Origin: a virus
DNA length: 42,787 nt
Virus record (IMG/VR): IMGVR_UViG_3300013123_000014
Span: 1 to 42,787 of that record
Reading direction: 5' to 3' (one strand)
Shown in pieces: positions 13,602 to 22,418 of this stretch (position 1 is its first letter; the number at the start of each line of letters is the position of its first letter). The notes under the pieces are model-generated. The model was not told where the DNA came from and searched no databases. It saw only the letters and a program-made list of their open reading frames with translations. The position numbers were made by a program, and so were the translations under genes.

Positions 13602-14210
13602 ATGGCGGTAAAGAAAAATAGTTTTGAAAAAGGGGTTAAGTTAGTTTGTCACGGCCAGTATTATTATAAAGACAGCGTCAATAAGGGAGTCAAAGAATTT
13701 TCCCTGGATGTTTTTTCTCCGTCGCTGGAAATGTTCCGCGAGCACGCTAAAAAATATGTTGGTACCGACGATAAAGGCGTTCAGAAATTTGAAGACCGCT
13801 CATTCATTAATGTCCGCGGGCAGTTGAAGCGCCGGTTGCTTCCGGTATTACTGACAAAGAAATTTCCGGATTTCGCCCGGGTTCGGTTTGTGGTGATTGA
13901 CGAGATCATTAGTCTTGACGGGTCAGAACTTGACCTCCCCATTACTCTGCGGTCTAAGAAGCAGTTGGCGTTTCAGATCTCCAAAGAGGGGATGCCGCTG
14001 AGTGTTGACGACTATGTTGATATTGATGACCTGCGTTCGGATATGCTCGAGTATGTTCAAGACCCGGAAGCGTTTCTCCGTAACAAGGCCAAGAGAGATA
14101 AACGCCGGAATGCGGAACGCGAGTTTATGCGGATGAACGGTCTCCAGGAAGGTGAGCTTCCTACGAAACGCGATAATACGCTGAGCCCTTCCGGGATCGA
14201 AAGCCTGTAA
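13602..14210 (+). CDS. Hypothetical protein at the head of the packaging module
   Basis: This 202-aa protein begins MAVKKNSFEKGVKLVCHGQY. It has mixed alpha/beta character with a very basic C-terminal region (RNKAKRDKRRNAEREF near 159-174). AAAGGGTGGTG precedes the ATG. It is the first gene after the rightward promoter and comes just before the small terminase candidate. It could be a DNA-binding packaging or structural protein. No family recognised. Confidence 0.6.
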   Translation: MAVKKNSFEKGVKLVCHGQYYYKDSVNKGVKEFSLDVFSPSLEMFREHAKKYVGTDDKGVQKFEDRSFINVRGQLKRRLLPVLLTKKFPDFARVRFVVIDEIISLDGSELDLPITLRSKKQLAFQISKEGMPLSVDDYVDIDDLRSDMLEYVQDPEAFLRNKAKRDKRRNAEREFMRMNGLQEGELPTKRDNTLSPSGIESL

Positions 14211-14228
14211 TATCACGGAGGTTCAAGG

Positions 14229-14606
14229 ATGCTTGAAGACGAGCTGACTTATCCGGCAGGGAAGAATACGCTTATCCTGCCTGGGGGTGAGGTAGTTCCC
14301 ACTGGTTCCCGAGGGCTTTCTCCTTCTGAAATTACTCAACAGATTAAAGAGGCGGTGGGTTTACCCTATCTTGGCCGGGAAGCTGACAAGGTAGGGATGA
14401 CTTTGCTTGAGGCGGCGCTGTATTCAGCGGCTAAAAAAGCAGCGGATGGGGATGTTGACGCGCTGACAAAGCTTTTAGATCGTTTGATGGGTAAACCAGT
14501 TCAGCAGGTTGTACAGGCCACCGGGACGCTCCGGGAGTTTTTGGATGGTATTGCCAGGGCGGAGCCGATAGAGGCGGAGGTAGTCGCTCCGATTGACCAA
14601 TTATGA
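14229..14606 (+). CDS. Candidate small terminase subunit or DUF5681-like protein
   Basis: The 125-aa protein has a helical segment ALYSAAKKAADGDVDALTK followed by LLDRLMGKPVQQV (about residues 62-93). This resembles the A-x-x-G-D-x-x-A-x-x-L-L-D-R-x-x-G-K-P motif of DUF5681-type proteins often encoded before large terminases. Its stop overlaps the large terminase start as ATGA. Position argues for a DNA-recognition role in packaging; no clear helix-turn-helix is visible. Confidence 0.55.
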   Translation: MLEDELTYPAGKNTLILPGGEVVPTGSRGLSPSEITQQIKEAVGLPYLGREADKVGMTLLEAALYSAAKKAADGDVDALTKLLDRLMGKPVQQVVQATGTLREFLDGIARAEPIEAEVVAPIDQL

Positions 14607-16960
14607 GAGAGGCGCTCACGTATCAGCAGGAAGTAGTGTTGAGGAAACTCGCTCAGGTTCTACCTTTTTATTCTCAACATTGTTTGAAGATAGTGGATAA
14701 GGCCGGCTTAATCCGTCCGTTGGTGTTGAACAAAGCCCAAATGTATATCCACGAGAAAGTAGAGGAGCAAAAACGGCGGACGGGAATGGTACGCGCGGTA
14801 ATATTGAAGGGGCGGCAGCAAGGATGCCTGGATCCTAATACTCGGATTCTAACTTCGGATTTACAGTGGAGGCGGATAAAAGAGATAGGGGTTGGGCAAA
14901 GACTTGTCGCGTGTGATGAAAATTCCGTGGGTTTAGGCCGGGGCCAGCATCGGAAAATGCGAACAGCAATAGTTGAGAAGAAATGGTATACCCGAAAAAT
15001 AGCCTATCGTATTACTCTTGACGATGGGCGATCGGTAGTGTGCTCGGGGGATCATAAATGGTTAACCCGAAAATCAGGAGTTGACCCAAGTTGGCGTTCC
15101 GTAAACGGGAAGACGCCAGATAGACGGGATGCTTTGAAACAGGGTGATTTGATTCGAGCGATTACAAAAACTTGGGGAGAACCCAGTTTTGATGATGCCT
15201 GGTTCGGGGGGATGGTTGATGGAGAAGGGTCATTTGATTATAAAAATCGTACGGGGGCAGATTTATCTATTTCTCAAATAGACGGCTTGATTCTTGAGCG
15301 GATGAAGAAACACTGCGTTACCCAGGGTTATGGGGGATGTGTAGTTAGTGATGATGGCCCTCGTAGGTCAAAATTCGGGCTACGGTCAGTTCACGCAATC
15401 AGTATTGGCGAAGCGGCGTCGCTTTTCCGGCTTTTTGGGCTATCCCGGCCTACACGTTTTATCGGGCAAGAATGGTGGGTGGGTAAAAAGCTTCCACAAA
15501 ATTGTTGGCATCGGGTTGAGAAAATTGAGATGTTAGGAGAGCGTAGACTGGTAGATATCCAAACATCCACCGGCACCTATATCGCGGAAGGATTAGTTAC
15601 CCATAATTGTACGACTTATATTCAGGCCCGGTTCTTTCATAGGACCAATTTCACGGGGAATCTTTCGGCCTATGTGCTTGCCCATCAAGTTGAAAGCACA
15701 ATTAAGATTTTTAGTATGACTCAGAAGTTCCGGATGAATCTGCCCACTGATCTTCAGCAGCCGTTGGAGAAAGATACCGAACGGGCGATGAGTATGTCCA
15801 ATGGTTCGGGGTATAGTGTCGGTACCGCTGGGTCAGCCCAGATTGGAAGAGGAATGACAGTGCAACTTTTCCACGGGTCGGAGGTTGCTTTTTATGAGAA
15901 TGCTGATCAACTTTCGACAGGCCTGATGCAGACAGTTGCAGATGTCGTGGGAACAGAATTGATCTTCGAGAGTACTGCTAACGGCCCGGGGAATTTCTTT
16001 TATGATTTGGTGATGGGGGCGATTGCTGGGACTAATGGATTTATGTTAATTTTTATTCCGTGGTATTGGCAAGACGAATACAAAGACCCGATGCCGCTGG
16101 CGGAAAAAGATCTTGATGAAAAAGAGCAGAAATATTGGGAAGCGCATAAAAATGATGGGCTTACTCTGCAACATTTGGCTTGGCGGCGAAGAAAGATTGC
16201 GTCGTTTGGTGGGCAGGAATGGAAGTTCGTTCAAGAGTACCCGTTCAACCCGGAAGAAGCTTTTGTAAAAGCTGAGGGTAGATTTTTTGATCTTGCTCGT
16301 GTGTATGTCGCTAGGGGTAAAAAAGTGGAGCCCGATCCCACCGCTCCGTTGATTATTGGGATTGATCAAGGCCGTACAGGAGACTGGACGTCGATTGCGC
16401 GAAGGACAGGAAAAATTTTACATCCTTTTGAACGGATACCTGCGGATGACGGGGCGGAACGTGATATGCGTTTGGCCGGACGGATTGCAAAGATTATTGA
16501 AATTGAAAATCCGGATCTTGTTGTACTTGATGTAACTAATGAACACGGGGCGATGGATCGATTGCACGAGTTAGGTTATTCAAAACGCTTAGTAAAGGGC
16601 GTGCATTTTGGTGAAAGAGCGATAGACCCTACTCGACATCGAAATATGCGGGTACAAATGCACTGTGATTTTAGAGAATGGTTTTTAGATCCGGATGTGT
16701 CTATTCCGGATGACGGAAAATTTTTAGCTCAGGTAGGAGCAATCCCGCAAGAAAAAGAATCAAGCAATAATGTTCTGTATTTGGTTCCTAAAGATGATGT
16801 CATAAAGCTATTAAAGTTTTCGCCAAACGATCTAGAAGCAGCGATCCTTACTTTTGCTTACCCGGTCAGGAAAAAAATTCCACTTGACAAACTTCCAAAA
16901 AGTGGTAGTGTTGAAAGTACAATGAATTTTAAATCTACACTTAGAAGTTTTCGGAGGTAA
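14603..16960 (+). CDS. terL: Terminase large subunit interrupted by an intein
   Basis: The precursor is 785 aa. Extein residues 1-74 and 336-785 join to a 524-aa packaging motor. The P-loop region would read GRQQG-CTTYIQ after splicing, so the intein splits the ATPase site. Downstream are HGSEVAFYEN, the coupling segment IFESTANGPGNFFYDL, and the nuclease domain with IIGIDQGRTGDWTSI and VVLDVTNEHG, with LEAAILTFAYP near the C-terminus. The enzyme moves DNA into the prohead and cuts it. The unspliced form should be inactive, so packaging depends on splicing. Confidence 0.95.
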   Translation: MREALTYQQEVVLRKLAQVLPFYSQHCLKIVDKAGLIRPLVLNKAQMYIHEKVEEQKRRTGMVRAVILKGRQQGCLDPNTRILTSDLQWRRIKEIGVGQRLVACDENSVGLGRGQHRKMRTAIVEKKWYTRKIAYRITLDDGRSVVCSGDHKWLTRKSGVDPSWRSVNGKTPDRRDALKQGDLIRAITKTWGEPSFDDAWFGGMVDGEGSFDYKNRTGADLSISQIDGLILERMKKHCVTQGYGGCVVSDDGPRRSKFGLRSVHAISIGEAASLFRLFGLSRPTRFIGQEWWVGKKLPQNCWHRVEKIEMLGERRLVDIQTSTGTYIAEGLVTHNCTTYIQARFFHRTNFTGNLSAYVLAHQVESTIKIFSMTQKFRMNLPTDLQQPLEKDTERAMSMSNGSGYSVGTAGSAQIGRGMTVQLFHGSEVAFYENADQLSTGLMQTVADVVGTELIFESTANGPGNFFYDLVMGAIAGTNGFMLIFIPWYWQDEYKDPMPLAEKDLDEKEQKYWEAHKNDGLTLQHLAWRRRKIASFGGQEWKFVQEYPFNPEEAFVKAEGRFFDLARVYVARGKKVEPDPTAPLIIGIDQGRTGDWTSIARRTGKILHPFERIPADDGAERDMRLAGRIAKIIEIENPDLVVLDVTNEHGAMDRLHELGYSKRLVKGVHFGERAIDPTRHRNMRVQMHCDFREWFLDPDVSIPDDGKFLAQVGAIPQEKESSNNVLYLVPKDDVIKLLKFSPNDLEAAILTFAYPVRKKIPLDKLPKSGSVESTMNFKSTLRSFRR
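14825..15607 (+). mobile_element. Intein with a LAGLIDADG-type endonuclease motif in TerL
   Basis: The intein spans precursor residues 75-335 (261 aa). It starts with Cys (CLDPNTRILTSD, block A), has a block B-like CSGDHKWLTR (Ser at the usual Thr position), and ends YIAEGLVTHN with penultimate His and terminal Asn, followed by Cys as the +1 nucleophile. A LAGLIDADG-like helix GGMVDGEGSF lies near intein residues 128-137. Only one such motif is obvious, so the endonuclease may act as a dimer or be degenerate. The insertion point is the conserved P-loop. Confidence 0.93.
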
Positions 16961-16962
16961 GA

Positions 16963-17181
16963 ATGAGTGATGATTTTTTAGAGGTAATGACTTGGCCGTT
17001 TTCGGAATTTTTTATGGATGACGATGAAGAAGAGTCGGCGCCGGTCGACACTGGTGTGGTGGATACAGTGGATAGTGTAGAGGAGCAGTCTACTTCTCGT
17101 CGATTAGCTAGGTTGTCTAAATATTTTACATCGCCTTCGGGTGTTCTTGATTCACCGACTGGAAGTACGGGGGTTTTTTAA
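16963..17181 (+). CDS. Small acidic protein between terminase and portal
   Basis: The 72-aa protein has an acidic middle (MDDDEEESAPVDTG) and a C-terminal RRLARLSKYFTSPSG followed by DSPTGSTG. Podovirus genomes often carry a small protein with an arginine-rich segment and TG-rich tail here; its role is unknown. CGGAGG precedes the ATG, and its stop overlaps the portal start (TAATG). Confidence 0.65.
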   Translation: MSDDFLEVMTWPFSEFFMDDDEEESAPVDTGVVDTVDSVEEQSTSRRLARLSKYFTSPSGVLDSPTGSTGVF

Positions 17182-18962
17182 TGACAGTAATAGAAGCGGA
17201 TTTAAAAGAATTCTCTGCTGTTAAAGCTCGTAGAGCCCCGTGGGAAAATCTGTGGGAGCTAATTGCTCGGTATATTTACCAGCGGAAACAAGGCTTTACT
17301 ACAGTTTCTACTCCCGGCGCTTTTTACGAACATCAGGATGTCTGCGATAATACCGCCGGCCAAGCGATGCACACCGCGGTTTCTGCTATTGATGGGGCCA
17401 TTTGGAAAAATGGAGCCCGAACTTTTCGAGTGCCTAAACCTCGCCAAGCTCGTGATACTCAGGAGGTAAAAGATTTTTATAAAGAAGTTAACGCTCGGGT
17501 GACTGACCAGATGGAGCACGAAAAGGCTGCGTTTGGTACTGCTCGATTGGAGGCGTTGGCCGAAGTTGTGTCTTTTGGTACTGATGCTATTGGGGTTTTT
17601 AAGGCCAAACCGGGGGAGAAGCATAAAGTTGAGTACCGGGCCTTGCCGCTGAAAAATTTATATGTAGTTGAGGATGCTCGTGGCCGGGTGGTAAAAGAGT
17701 TTTATGAATTTGAGTTTAATGCGTTTCAGTTAAGAGATGAGTATGGCGAAGCAGCGCTTACTGATAAGGTTAAAAAGTTGCTTGAGAAAGACGATTATGA
17801 AACTAAGCTAAAAGTTCTTTGGGTTGTTAAACCTCGGGCTGATGTGAAAGATAATACTCTAGGCCCGGAAAAATATTCTTATGAGTCAGTCCATATTCTT
17901 GAAGAGGATAAGGCGGTTGTTCGGAGAGCTGGGTTTAATGGCAATCCAATTATTGTGAGCCGCTTGTATAAAAACGAGGGTGAGGAGTATGGTCGGGGAA
18001 TGGGGACGAACGCGCTTTCCCCAACCATTGAGCTTAATGGTGTTGTAGAGCTTCTTACTCAAGGCGGTGAACTGACTGTTTTTCCTTCGTGGTATGTTTT
18101 AGACGATGGGACGTTTGGTAACGGCACGATTGATCGTTCGGCTGGAAAAGTTATCCCTATTGACGTAACGTCGTCTAAGATTACTGGTATGGCGCCTATT
18201 GGCCCGATTGGTAATGTGGGGTCATTAACTCCGTTGGTAAGCTTAATTGAATGGTTGACTACTGAGATCAACGCGCATTTTCTTGTTGATAAACTTACTG
18301 ACTTGAATAATAAAACCCGAATGACTTTGGGTGAGGCTCAAATCCGAAACGAACTAAGTTCAGATTTGAAGGGGGCTATTTTTGGTCGTCAGATAGATGA
18401 AAAGCTTATCCCTGTTATTCGGCGTACTCTTAGCATTCTGGAGGAAGAAGGTGAACTTGGGGTAGAGCCGGGGTCTCCGGAATATATTAAGTTAACGGCG
18501 AATGGCCGGACGCCTTTAGTGATTCCGGATGAATTAATAGAATTACGTGATGCCGGAGTAGAGATATACCCGATTGAGTTTATTTCTCCTGCTGCTCGAA
18601 TTCTTCGATCGGAAGAAGTTCGAGGATTGATTTCGCTATGGCAATTCGCGGCGGGGTTTTCCGGAGTAAAACCAGAGTTGTTGCTTTGGTTGGATGATGA
18701 AGCGACAATGCCGTTGGTGAGAGATCTTTACGGCGCTCCGGATAACGCGATTGTATCGAGAGAGGAATTTTTAAAAAGGTTGAAATCGTATAACGACGCT
18801 CAGGCAATGAGGTATCAGTTACAAGCAGCACAGGTAGGCGCGGATGTCGAGGCTAAGAAAGCATCTGCTAATCAACAAAATGCCCAGGCCCAAGCCACTA
18901 CTGGCGGGATGAATGGGATGATTAACAACGGAGCTCTCGGTTATCCCGAGATGGTAATGTAA
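17181..18962 (+). CDS. Portal protein (podovirus head-tail connector type)
   Basis: The 593-aa protein has the layout of podovirus head-tail connectors: an N-terminal helix with RRAPWENLWELIARYIYQR, DNTAGQAMHTAVSAIDG near 56-72, the clip and stem region with LYKNEGEEYGRGMGTNAL near 264-281, and the barrel portion ending in Gln/Ala-rich helices. A dodecamer at one head vertex forms the DNA channel and binds terminase and tail. Length fits the family. It is followed after one base by the Bbp19-like gene. Confidence 0.93.
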   Translation: MTVIEADLKEFSAVKARRAPWENLWELIARYIYQRKQGFTTVSTPGAFYEHQDVCDNTAGQAMHTAVSAIDGAIWKNGARTFRVPKPRQARDTQEVKDFYKEVNARVTDQMEHEKAAFGTARLEALAEVVSFGTDAIGVFKAKPGEKHKVEYRALPLKNLYVVEDARGRVVKEFYEFEFNAFQLRDEYGEAALTDKVKKLLEKDDYETKLKVLWVVKPRADVKDNTLGPEKYSYESVHILEEDKAVVRRAGFNGNPIIVSRLYKNEGEEYGRGMGTNALSPTIELNGVVELLTQGGELTVFPSWYVLDDGTFGNGTIDRSAGKVIPIDVTSSKITGMAPIGPIGNVGSLTPLVSLIEWLTTEINAHFLVDKLTDLNNKTRMTLGEAQIRNELSSDLKGAIFGRQIDEKLIPVIRRTLSILEEEGELGVEPGSPEYIKLTANGRTPLVIPDELIELRDAGVEIYPIEFISPAARILRSEEVRGLISLWQFAAGFSGVKPELLLWLDDEATMPLVRDLYGAPDNAIVSREEFLKRLKSYNDAQAMRYQLQAAQVGADVEAKKASANQQNAQAQATTGGMNGMINNGALGYPEMVM

Positions 18963-18963
18963 A

Positions 18964-19287
18964 ATGGATGGTAAAACAGAGCAACAGTCTCCCGACGAAG
19001 TTGCGAGACAGGCAGCAGAAACACAGAAGAAAATTGAGGCGAGGAGGAAAAAAGCAGAAGCATATAAGATAGCAGTCAATAGCGCAACGACTGACGCCAA
19101 TGTACGTTTGCTTTTGCAGATGTTACGAGAGATTTGTAGTTACGACGCGCCGGTTCAGGTTGTGGGGGCTAATGGGGAAATCCTGATTAGCTCCACTGTT
19201 TTTAACGTAGGACGAGAAGCGGTTTATCACGATATACGGAAAATGATGTCCGTAGAGACTAAAAACGCTGTTGAAAGGAGCGAATAA
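18964..19287 (+). CDS. Bbp19-like small virion-associated protein
   Basis: The 107-aa protein has a charged N-terminal coiled-coil segment (ARQAAETQKKIEARRKKAEA) and a C-terminal helix with FNVGREAVYHDIRKMM, the V-F-x-x-G-R-x-x-V-x-x-D-I-R pattern seen in Bbp19-like proteins of podoviruses. Such proteins lie between portal and scaffold in related genomes. Role uncertain. Its stop overlaps the next start as TAATG. Confidence 0.68.
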   Translation: MDGKTEQQSPDEVARQAAETQKKIEARRKKAEAYKIAVNSATTDANVRLLLQMLREICSYDAPVQVVGANGEILISSTVFNVGREAVYHDIRKMMSVETKNAVERSE

Positions 19288-20168
19288 TGTTTGGATTATT
19301 GGAGGGGTTGAAATTATTTTTTCCGCTTATGTCTTTTATGATGTTTGACACTGCTCCGGCTCCTGCGGCGATTACGGTTGAGAGTTTGGGAGCAGTACAA
19401 GGCGACGCGTTTAGGGCGCTCTTACCCGCGGAGATTCAAGCTAAACCTTATGCTAAAGAAATTAATACTTTTGGTGATTTGGTTAAAAAGCTTGATGGGG
19501 CTACGACTTTGTTAGGCCAAAGAACTTTACCCGACGCAAATACACCAGAGGATAAGTGGGGGGAGTTTCATTCTAAGTTCCGTCCTGAGTCTCCGGAAAA
19601 ATACGAAGTTGGTACAATCGAGGGAGTAACTCCGGAGTACGTCCAGAAGGCTGGACCGATCGTAAAGATTGTGCAAAATCTTTTGCATAAAGCCGGGGCT
19701 AGTCTATATCAGGCAAAACAAATTCTTCCCGGGATTTTAAAAGCATTATTTACCGCGGAGACAAGGCATTCGCAATTAAAGGATCAGTCTTTTGCTAAAC
19801 TTGCAGGGGATCTGTTTGGTGATAAGAAAGATTCGGTTATTCAAAATGGTAAGACGTTTTTGGCCGCGCATTTACCTGAGAATATTCGTCCGTTGTTAGA
19901 ATCATTTGATGAAAAACAGTTGACCGTTGTTTTAGCGGCTACGGATGCTTTGGCTAAGAAATTTACAGGCGAAGATCCTTTTCGTGGTTCGGGTGGAGGC
20001 GGGGGCGGCGGGCAAGAGACTAAAGAGACTTTGGTTGCTCAGATGCAGGAGATAATGAAAAATCCGGCGTATAGTGATCCGTTTAAAGATCGGGTTAAGC
20101 ATAAAGAATTGAATGATAGAATGGAGGTTATTCGTGGCAAGTTAAAAACTCTTCAAGGTGCTGGATAA
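19287..20168 (+). CDS. Capsid scaffolding protein
   Basis: The 293-aa protein shows typical scaffold features: AEIQAKPYAKEINTFGDL near 49-66, then TLLGQRTLPDANTPEDKW and RPESPEKYEVGT near 95-105, a helical middle, a Gly-run linker near 235-242 and a basic C-terminal helix. It would guide capsid assembly and leave before packaging. The first 20 residues are hydrophobic, so a start at Met16, Met19 or Met20 is possible. It lies directly before the capsid gene. Confidence 0.82.
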   Translation: MFGLLEGLKLFFPLMSFMMFDTAPAPAAITVESLGAVQGDAFRALLPAEIQAKPYAKEINTFGDLVKKLDGATTLLGQRTLPDANTPEDKWGEFHSKFRPESPEKYEVGTIEGVTPEYVQKAGPIVKIVQNLLHKAGASLYQAKQILPGILKALFTAETRHSQLKDQSFAKLAGDLFGDKKDSVIQNGKTFLAAHLPENIRPLLESFDEKQLTVVLAATDALAKKFTGEDPFRGSGGGGGGGQETKETLVAQMQEIMKNPAYSDPFKDRVKHKELNDRMEVIRGKLKTLQGAG

Positions 20169-20176
20169 AAAAGTTC

Positions 20177-20205
20177 TTGACAAGAAATATTTTTTATGTT
20201 AGTGT
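20177..20205 (+). promoter_or_regulatory. Rightward promoter for the capsid gene
   Basis: TTGACA (20177-20182), a 17-bp spacer and a poor -10, TAGTGT (20200-20205). It overlaps the start of the gene-free leader of the major capsid gene and shares CTTGACAAG with the promoter at 13506. Confidence 0.55.
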
Positions 20206-20231
20206 TCTTTTGTCAGCGACATTTAAGTAAT

Positions 20232-20315
20232 CGTCCGGGAAACAAAGCCGGGGATCGATGAAAAATAACTGGCGTACTCAAGCGGGAAACGTCCGGGAAA
20301 CAAAGCCGGGGATCG
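20232..20315 (+). promoter_or_regulatory. Duplicated 26-nt hairpin element in the capsid leader
   Basis: The same 26 nt occur at 20232-20257 and 20290-20315. Each contains CCGG-GAAACAAAG-CCGG, able to form a 4-bp hairpin with an A-rich 9-nt loop. A further GCGGGAAAC lies just before the second copy. The capsid gene start follows 45 bases later with AAGGAGGAAG. Position in the leader of the most abundant late mRNA suggests an RNA stability or translation element; this is inference. Confidence 0.75.
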
Positions 20316-20359
20316 TAACTCGTAAGGGCGGTGAAAATTAATTAACTAAGGAGGAAGTT

Positions 20360-21244
20360 ATGAGTTATGATACAGTTCAAATAACGGAGTTCAATGCGGC
20401 GCTCGATGTTCAAGAGCAGCAGATGACTTCCCGCCTTTTGCCCTACGCAGTTAGGAAACCTGTTGCTGGCGATGATTATGCTTATGATGGGTTAACTGAA
20501 GTTCAGGCGTACCACGCGAATGGGCGCAATCCGGATATTCAGCCGGTGGAAGCGCAGTTTACTCGCAGAAAGATGTCGAGAGACCGCGTAGTTGTAACCT
20601 TATTGGTCGACAATAAGGATATCCGTGGAATGTTAACGGATCCTCAGAGCGAGCTTGCCAGTTTGTGTATTGCTGCCGTTGAGAGGGAAACTGATCGCGT
20701 TATCTATGACGCGCTGTTCGCCACAGTTTATACAGGCCGAAATTTTGCGACGAGTGTTTCTTATTCGTCCGATGGGGTTGCTAGTGTGGATGCGACTGCC
20801 GGGTTCACCTATGAAAAATTGTTAGAGATCCGTCAGAATTTTATTGACGCCGAAGTCGGCAATCAGGGTCAGGTTGCGATTGCCATAGGAATTTCTGGCG
20901 ACGAGCATACTGATTTGATGAGTGAAGTTGAGCTCACCAGCGGGGATTATACGTCTCAGTATGTAATTGCAAAAGGTATAATCACTAACGCTATGGGTAT
21001 GGATTTGGTTGCCTTTGGCGCGGGTTCAAACATTACCGATCCGATTCTCGAGACGGTTTCAGGGGAGAGAATTTCGTTTGCTCTTTCCGCCCGTGGAGTA
21101 GCGTTAGGTATTTCTCTTGAAAGAAAGGTAGAGGTTAAGGACTACCCGACTAAGATCGAAACCAGCATCATCAACGTAATTAAGGAACTTGGCGCCGTGC
21201 GTACTGCCGGTGTAAGGGTTCAGAGATTACGTTTAACCCCGTAA
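20360..21244 (+). CDS. Major capsid protein
   Basis: The 294-aa protein is the best major capsid candidate. It follows the scaffold, has its own promoter, leader and strong ribosome site, and shows the pattern of HK97-fold podovirus capsids: N-terminal EFNAALDVQEQQMTSRL, RDRVVVTLLVDNKDIRGML in the E-loop and spine region, TSQYVIAKGI, and a C-terminal strand AVRTAGVRVQRLRLTP. It has no signal or membrane segment. It would form the icosahedral shell. Confidence 0.9.
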   Translation: MSYDTVQITEFNAALDVQEQQMTSRLLPYAVRKPVAGDDYAYDGLTEVQAYHANGRNPDIQPVEAQFTRRKMSRDRVVVTLLVDNKDIRGMLTDPQSELASLCIAAVERETDRVIYDALFATVYTGRNFATSVSYSSDGVASVDATAGFTYEKLLEIRQNFIDAEVGNQGQVAIAIGISGDEHTDLMSEVELTSGDYTSQYVIAKGIITNAMGMDLVAFGAGSNITDPILETVSGERISFALSARGVALGISLERKVEVKDYPTKIETSIINVIKELGAVRTAGVRVQRLRLTP

Positions 21245-21260
21245 GGAGAAAGGAGATAAA

Positions 21261-21758
21261 ATGGCTGCTTATAATGATATGGTAACACAAAATGCGTCAG
21301 ATAAGAAAGCCGATGTGGACATCTCTGCTCGTTCCGTCGGGGCTCCGGTGAAGAAATTGTTCTTCTCTTTTGAGAAGGCTGCGGCTGATATCAATGCGTC
21401 GGTTTGGCGTATTGGCCGTATATCACCTTTCGCCAGGATCGTGGGCATTAAAATTGCTTGCGACGCGATATCCAGTCTTACCGATTTGGATATCGGGTTC
21501 TATAAGCCGTTGAGTATTGATGGCAATGTGATTGATAAAGACTGTCTTAAAGACGGCCTGAATCCTTCGTCAGGTATTGCTACTCTGACAGAAGAGTATG
21601 CTCCAGATCCGGCTAACGTCGGAAAAGAAGCATATCTGATCGCGGGGGTCACAGCGGCAAACGCCCGGAAATATGGGGCTTTTGACGTAGCGCTAACCGG
21701 GAATACCGCCGGTACTGATACAGGTAGTATTGCGGGTATTCTTGAGTATGTAGAATAA
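21261..21758 (+). CDS. Virion protein next to capsid (decoration or Bbp16-like)
   Basis: The 165-aa protein begins MAAYNDMVTQNASDKKADVD. It is mostly beta with an IARIVGIKI-like core (FARIVGIKIACDAISS), FYKPLSIDG and a Gly/Ala/Thr-rich C-terminus. Position right after the capsid gene and before the tail tube gene matches capsid-associated proteins of Bordetella-type podoviruses. It may decorate or stabilise the head. A strong ribosome site (AAAGGAGATAAA) implies high expression. Confidence 0.62.
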   Translation: MAAYNDMVTQNASDKKADVDISARSVGAPVKKLFFSFEKAAADINASVWRIGRISPFARIVGIKIACDAISSLTDLDIGFYKPLSIDGNVIDKDCLKDGLNPSSGIATLTEEYAPDPANVGKEAYLIAGVTAANARKYGAFDVALTGNTAGTDTGSIAGILEYVE

Positions 21759-21776
21759 GAAAGAGAGGGATAGGTT

Positions 21777-22418
21777 ATGAGCGCTCCAGTTTCTGCTGAA
21801 GAAGTTTGTAACCTATCCCTTGATTTATTACGGCATAGTATTCTTATCACTAGTTTAGAAACGCCTACCACCGATGAAGAAAGTCTTGGCGCACGTTGGT
21901 ATGATGCGTTGCGCCGAGCAGTTCTTAGAATGTTCCCGTGGAACTTTGCCCGGAAACGTATTACTCTCCCCCGTATTACCACCGCTCCGGAATTTGAATA
22001 CGAAGACGCATATCAGCTTCCCAATGATTATGTTGGGTATGTTTTTGTTGGTGATGATCCGGTAAATAACCCTATTACTGATTTTTTAATTGAGGGTAAG
22101 CAACTTTTAATTAATAATGACGGGGCTGCGTCTCTTGATTTTTGCTACATTTATGATATTCAAGATGTAGTTAAATTTGATCCGATTTTCTTAATGCTTT
22201 TGGTTGCAGAATTGGCGTTAATGTTCGGCAATTCTTTGACTGGACTAAACAAGAGTATTGCGGGTATGGAGAAATTTCGGGATCGCTGGGAGGCTAAGGC
22301 TCGGGTTAAGAATGGCCACGAAAATCCGCCCCGGGTTCGATTTGAAAGTCCGTTGAAAACTTTACGGCATAGCGGGCGTAATGCTTCTTCGTTTGACGGT
22401 CAGCACCTTTTATCTTAA
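21777..22418 (+). CDS. Tail tubular protein A-like adaptor
   Basis: The 213-aa protein has the hallmarks of podovirus tail tubular protein A: an N-terminal helix VCNLSLDLLRHS, ARWYDALRRAVLRMFPWNFARKR near 39-61, YQLPNDYVGYVFVG near 78-91, and a C-terminal helical segment LVAELALMFGNSL. It would form the ring joining portal to nozzle. Its stop overlaps the nozzle gene start (TAATG). Confidence 0.88.
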   Translation: MSAPVSAEEVCNLSLDLLRHSILITSLETPTTDEESLGARWYDALRRAVLRMFPWNFARKRITLPRITTAPEFEYEDAYQLPNDYVGYVFVGDDPVNNPITDFLIEGKQLLINNDGAASLDFCYIYDIQDVVKFDPIFLMLLVAELALMFGNSLTGLNKSIAGMEKFRDRWEAKARVKNGHENPPRVRFESPLKTLRHSGRNASSFDGQHLLS

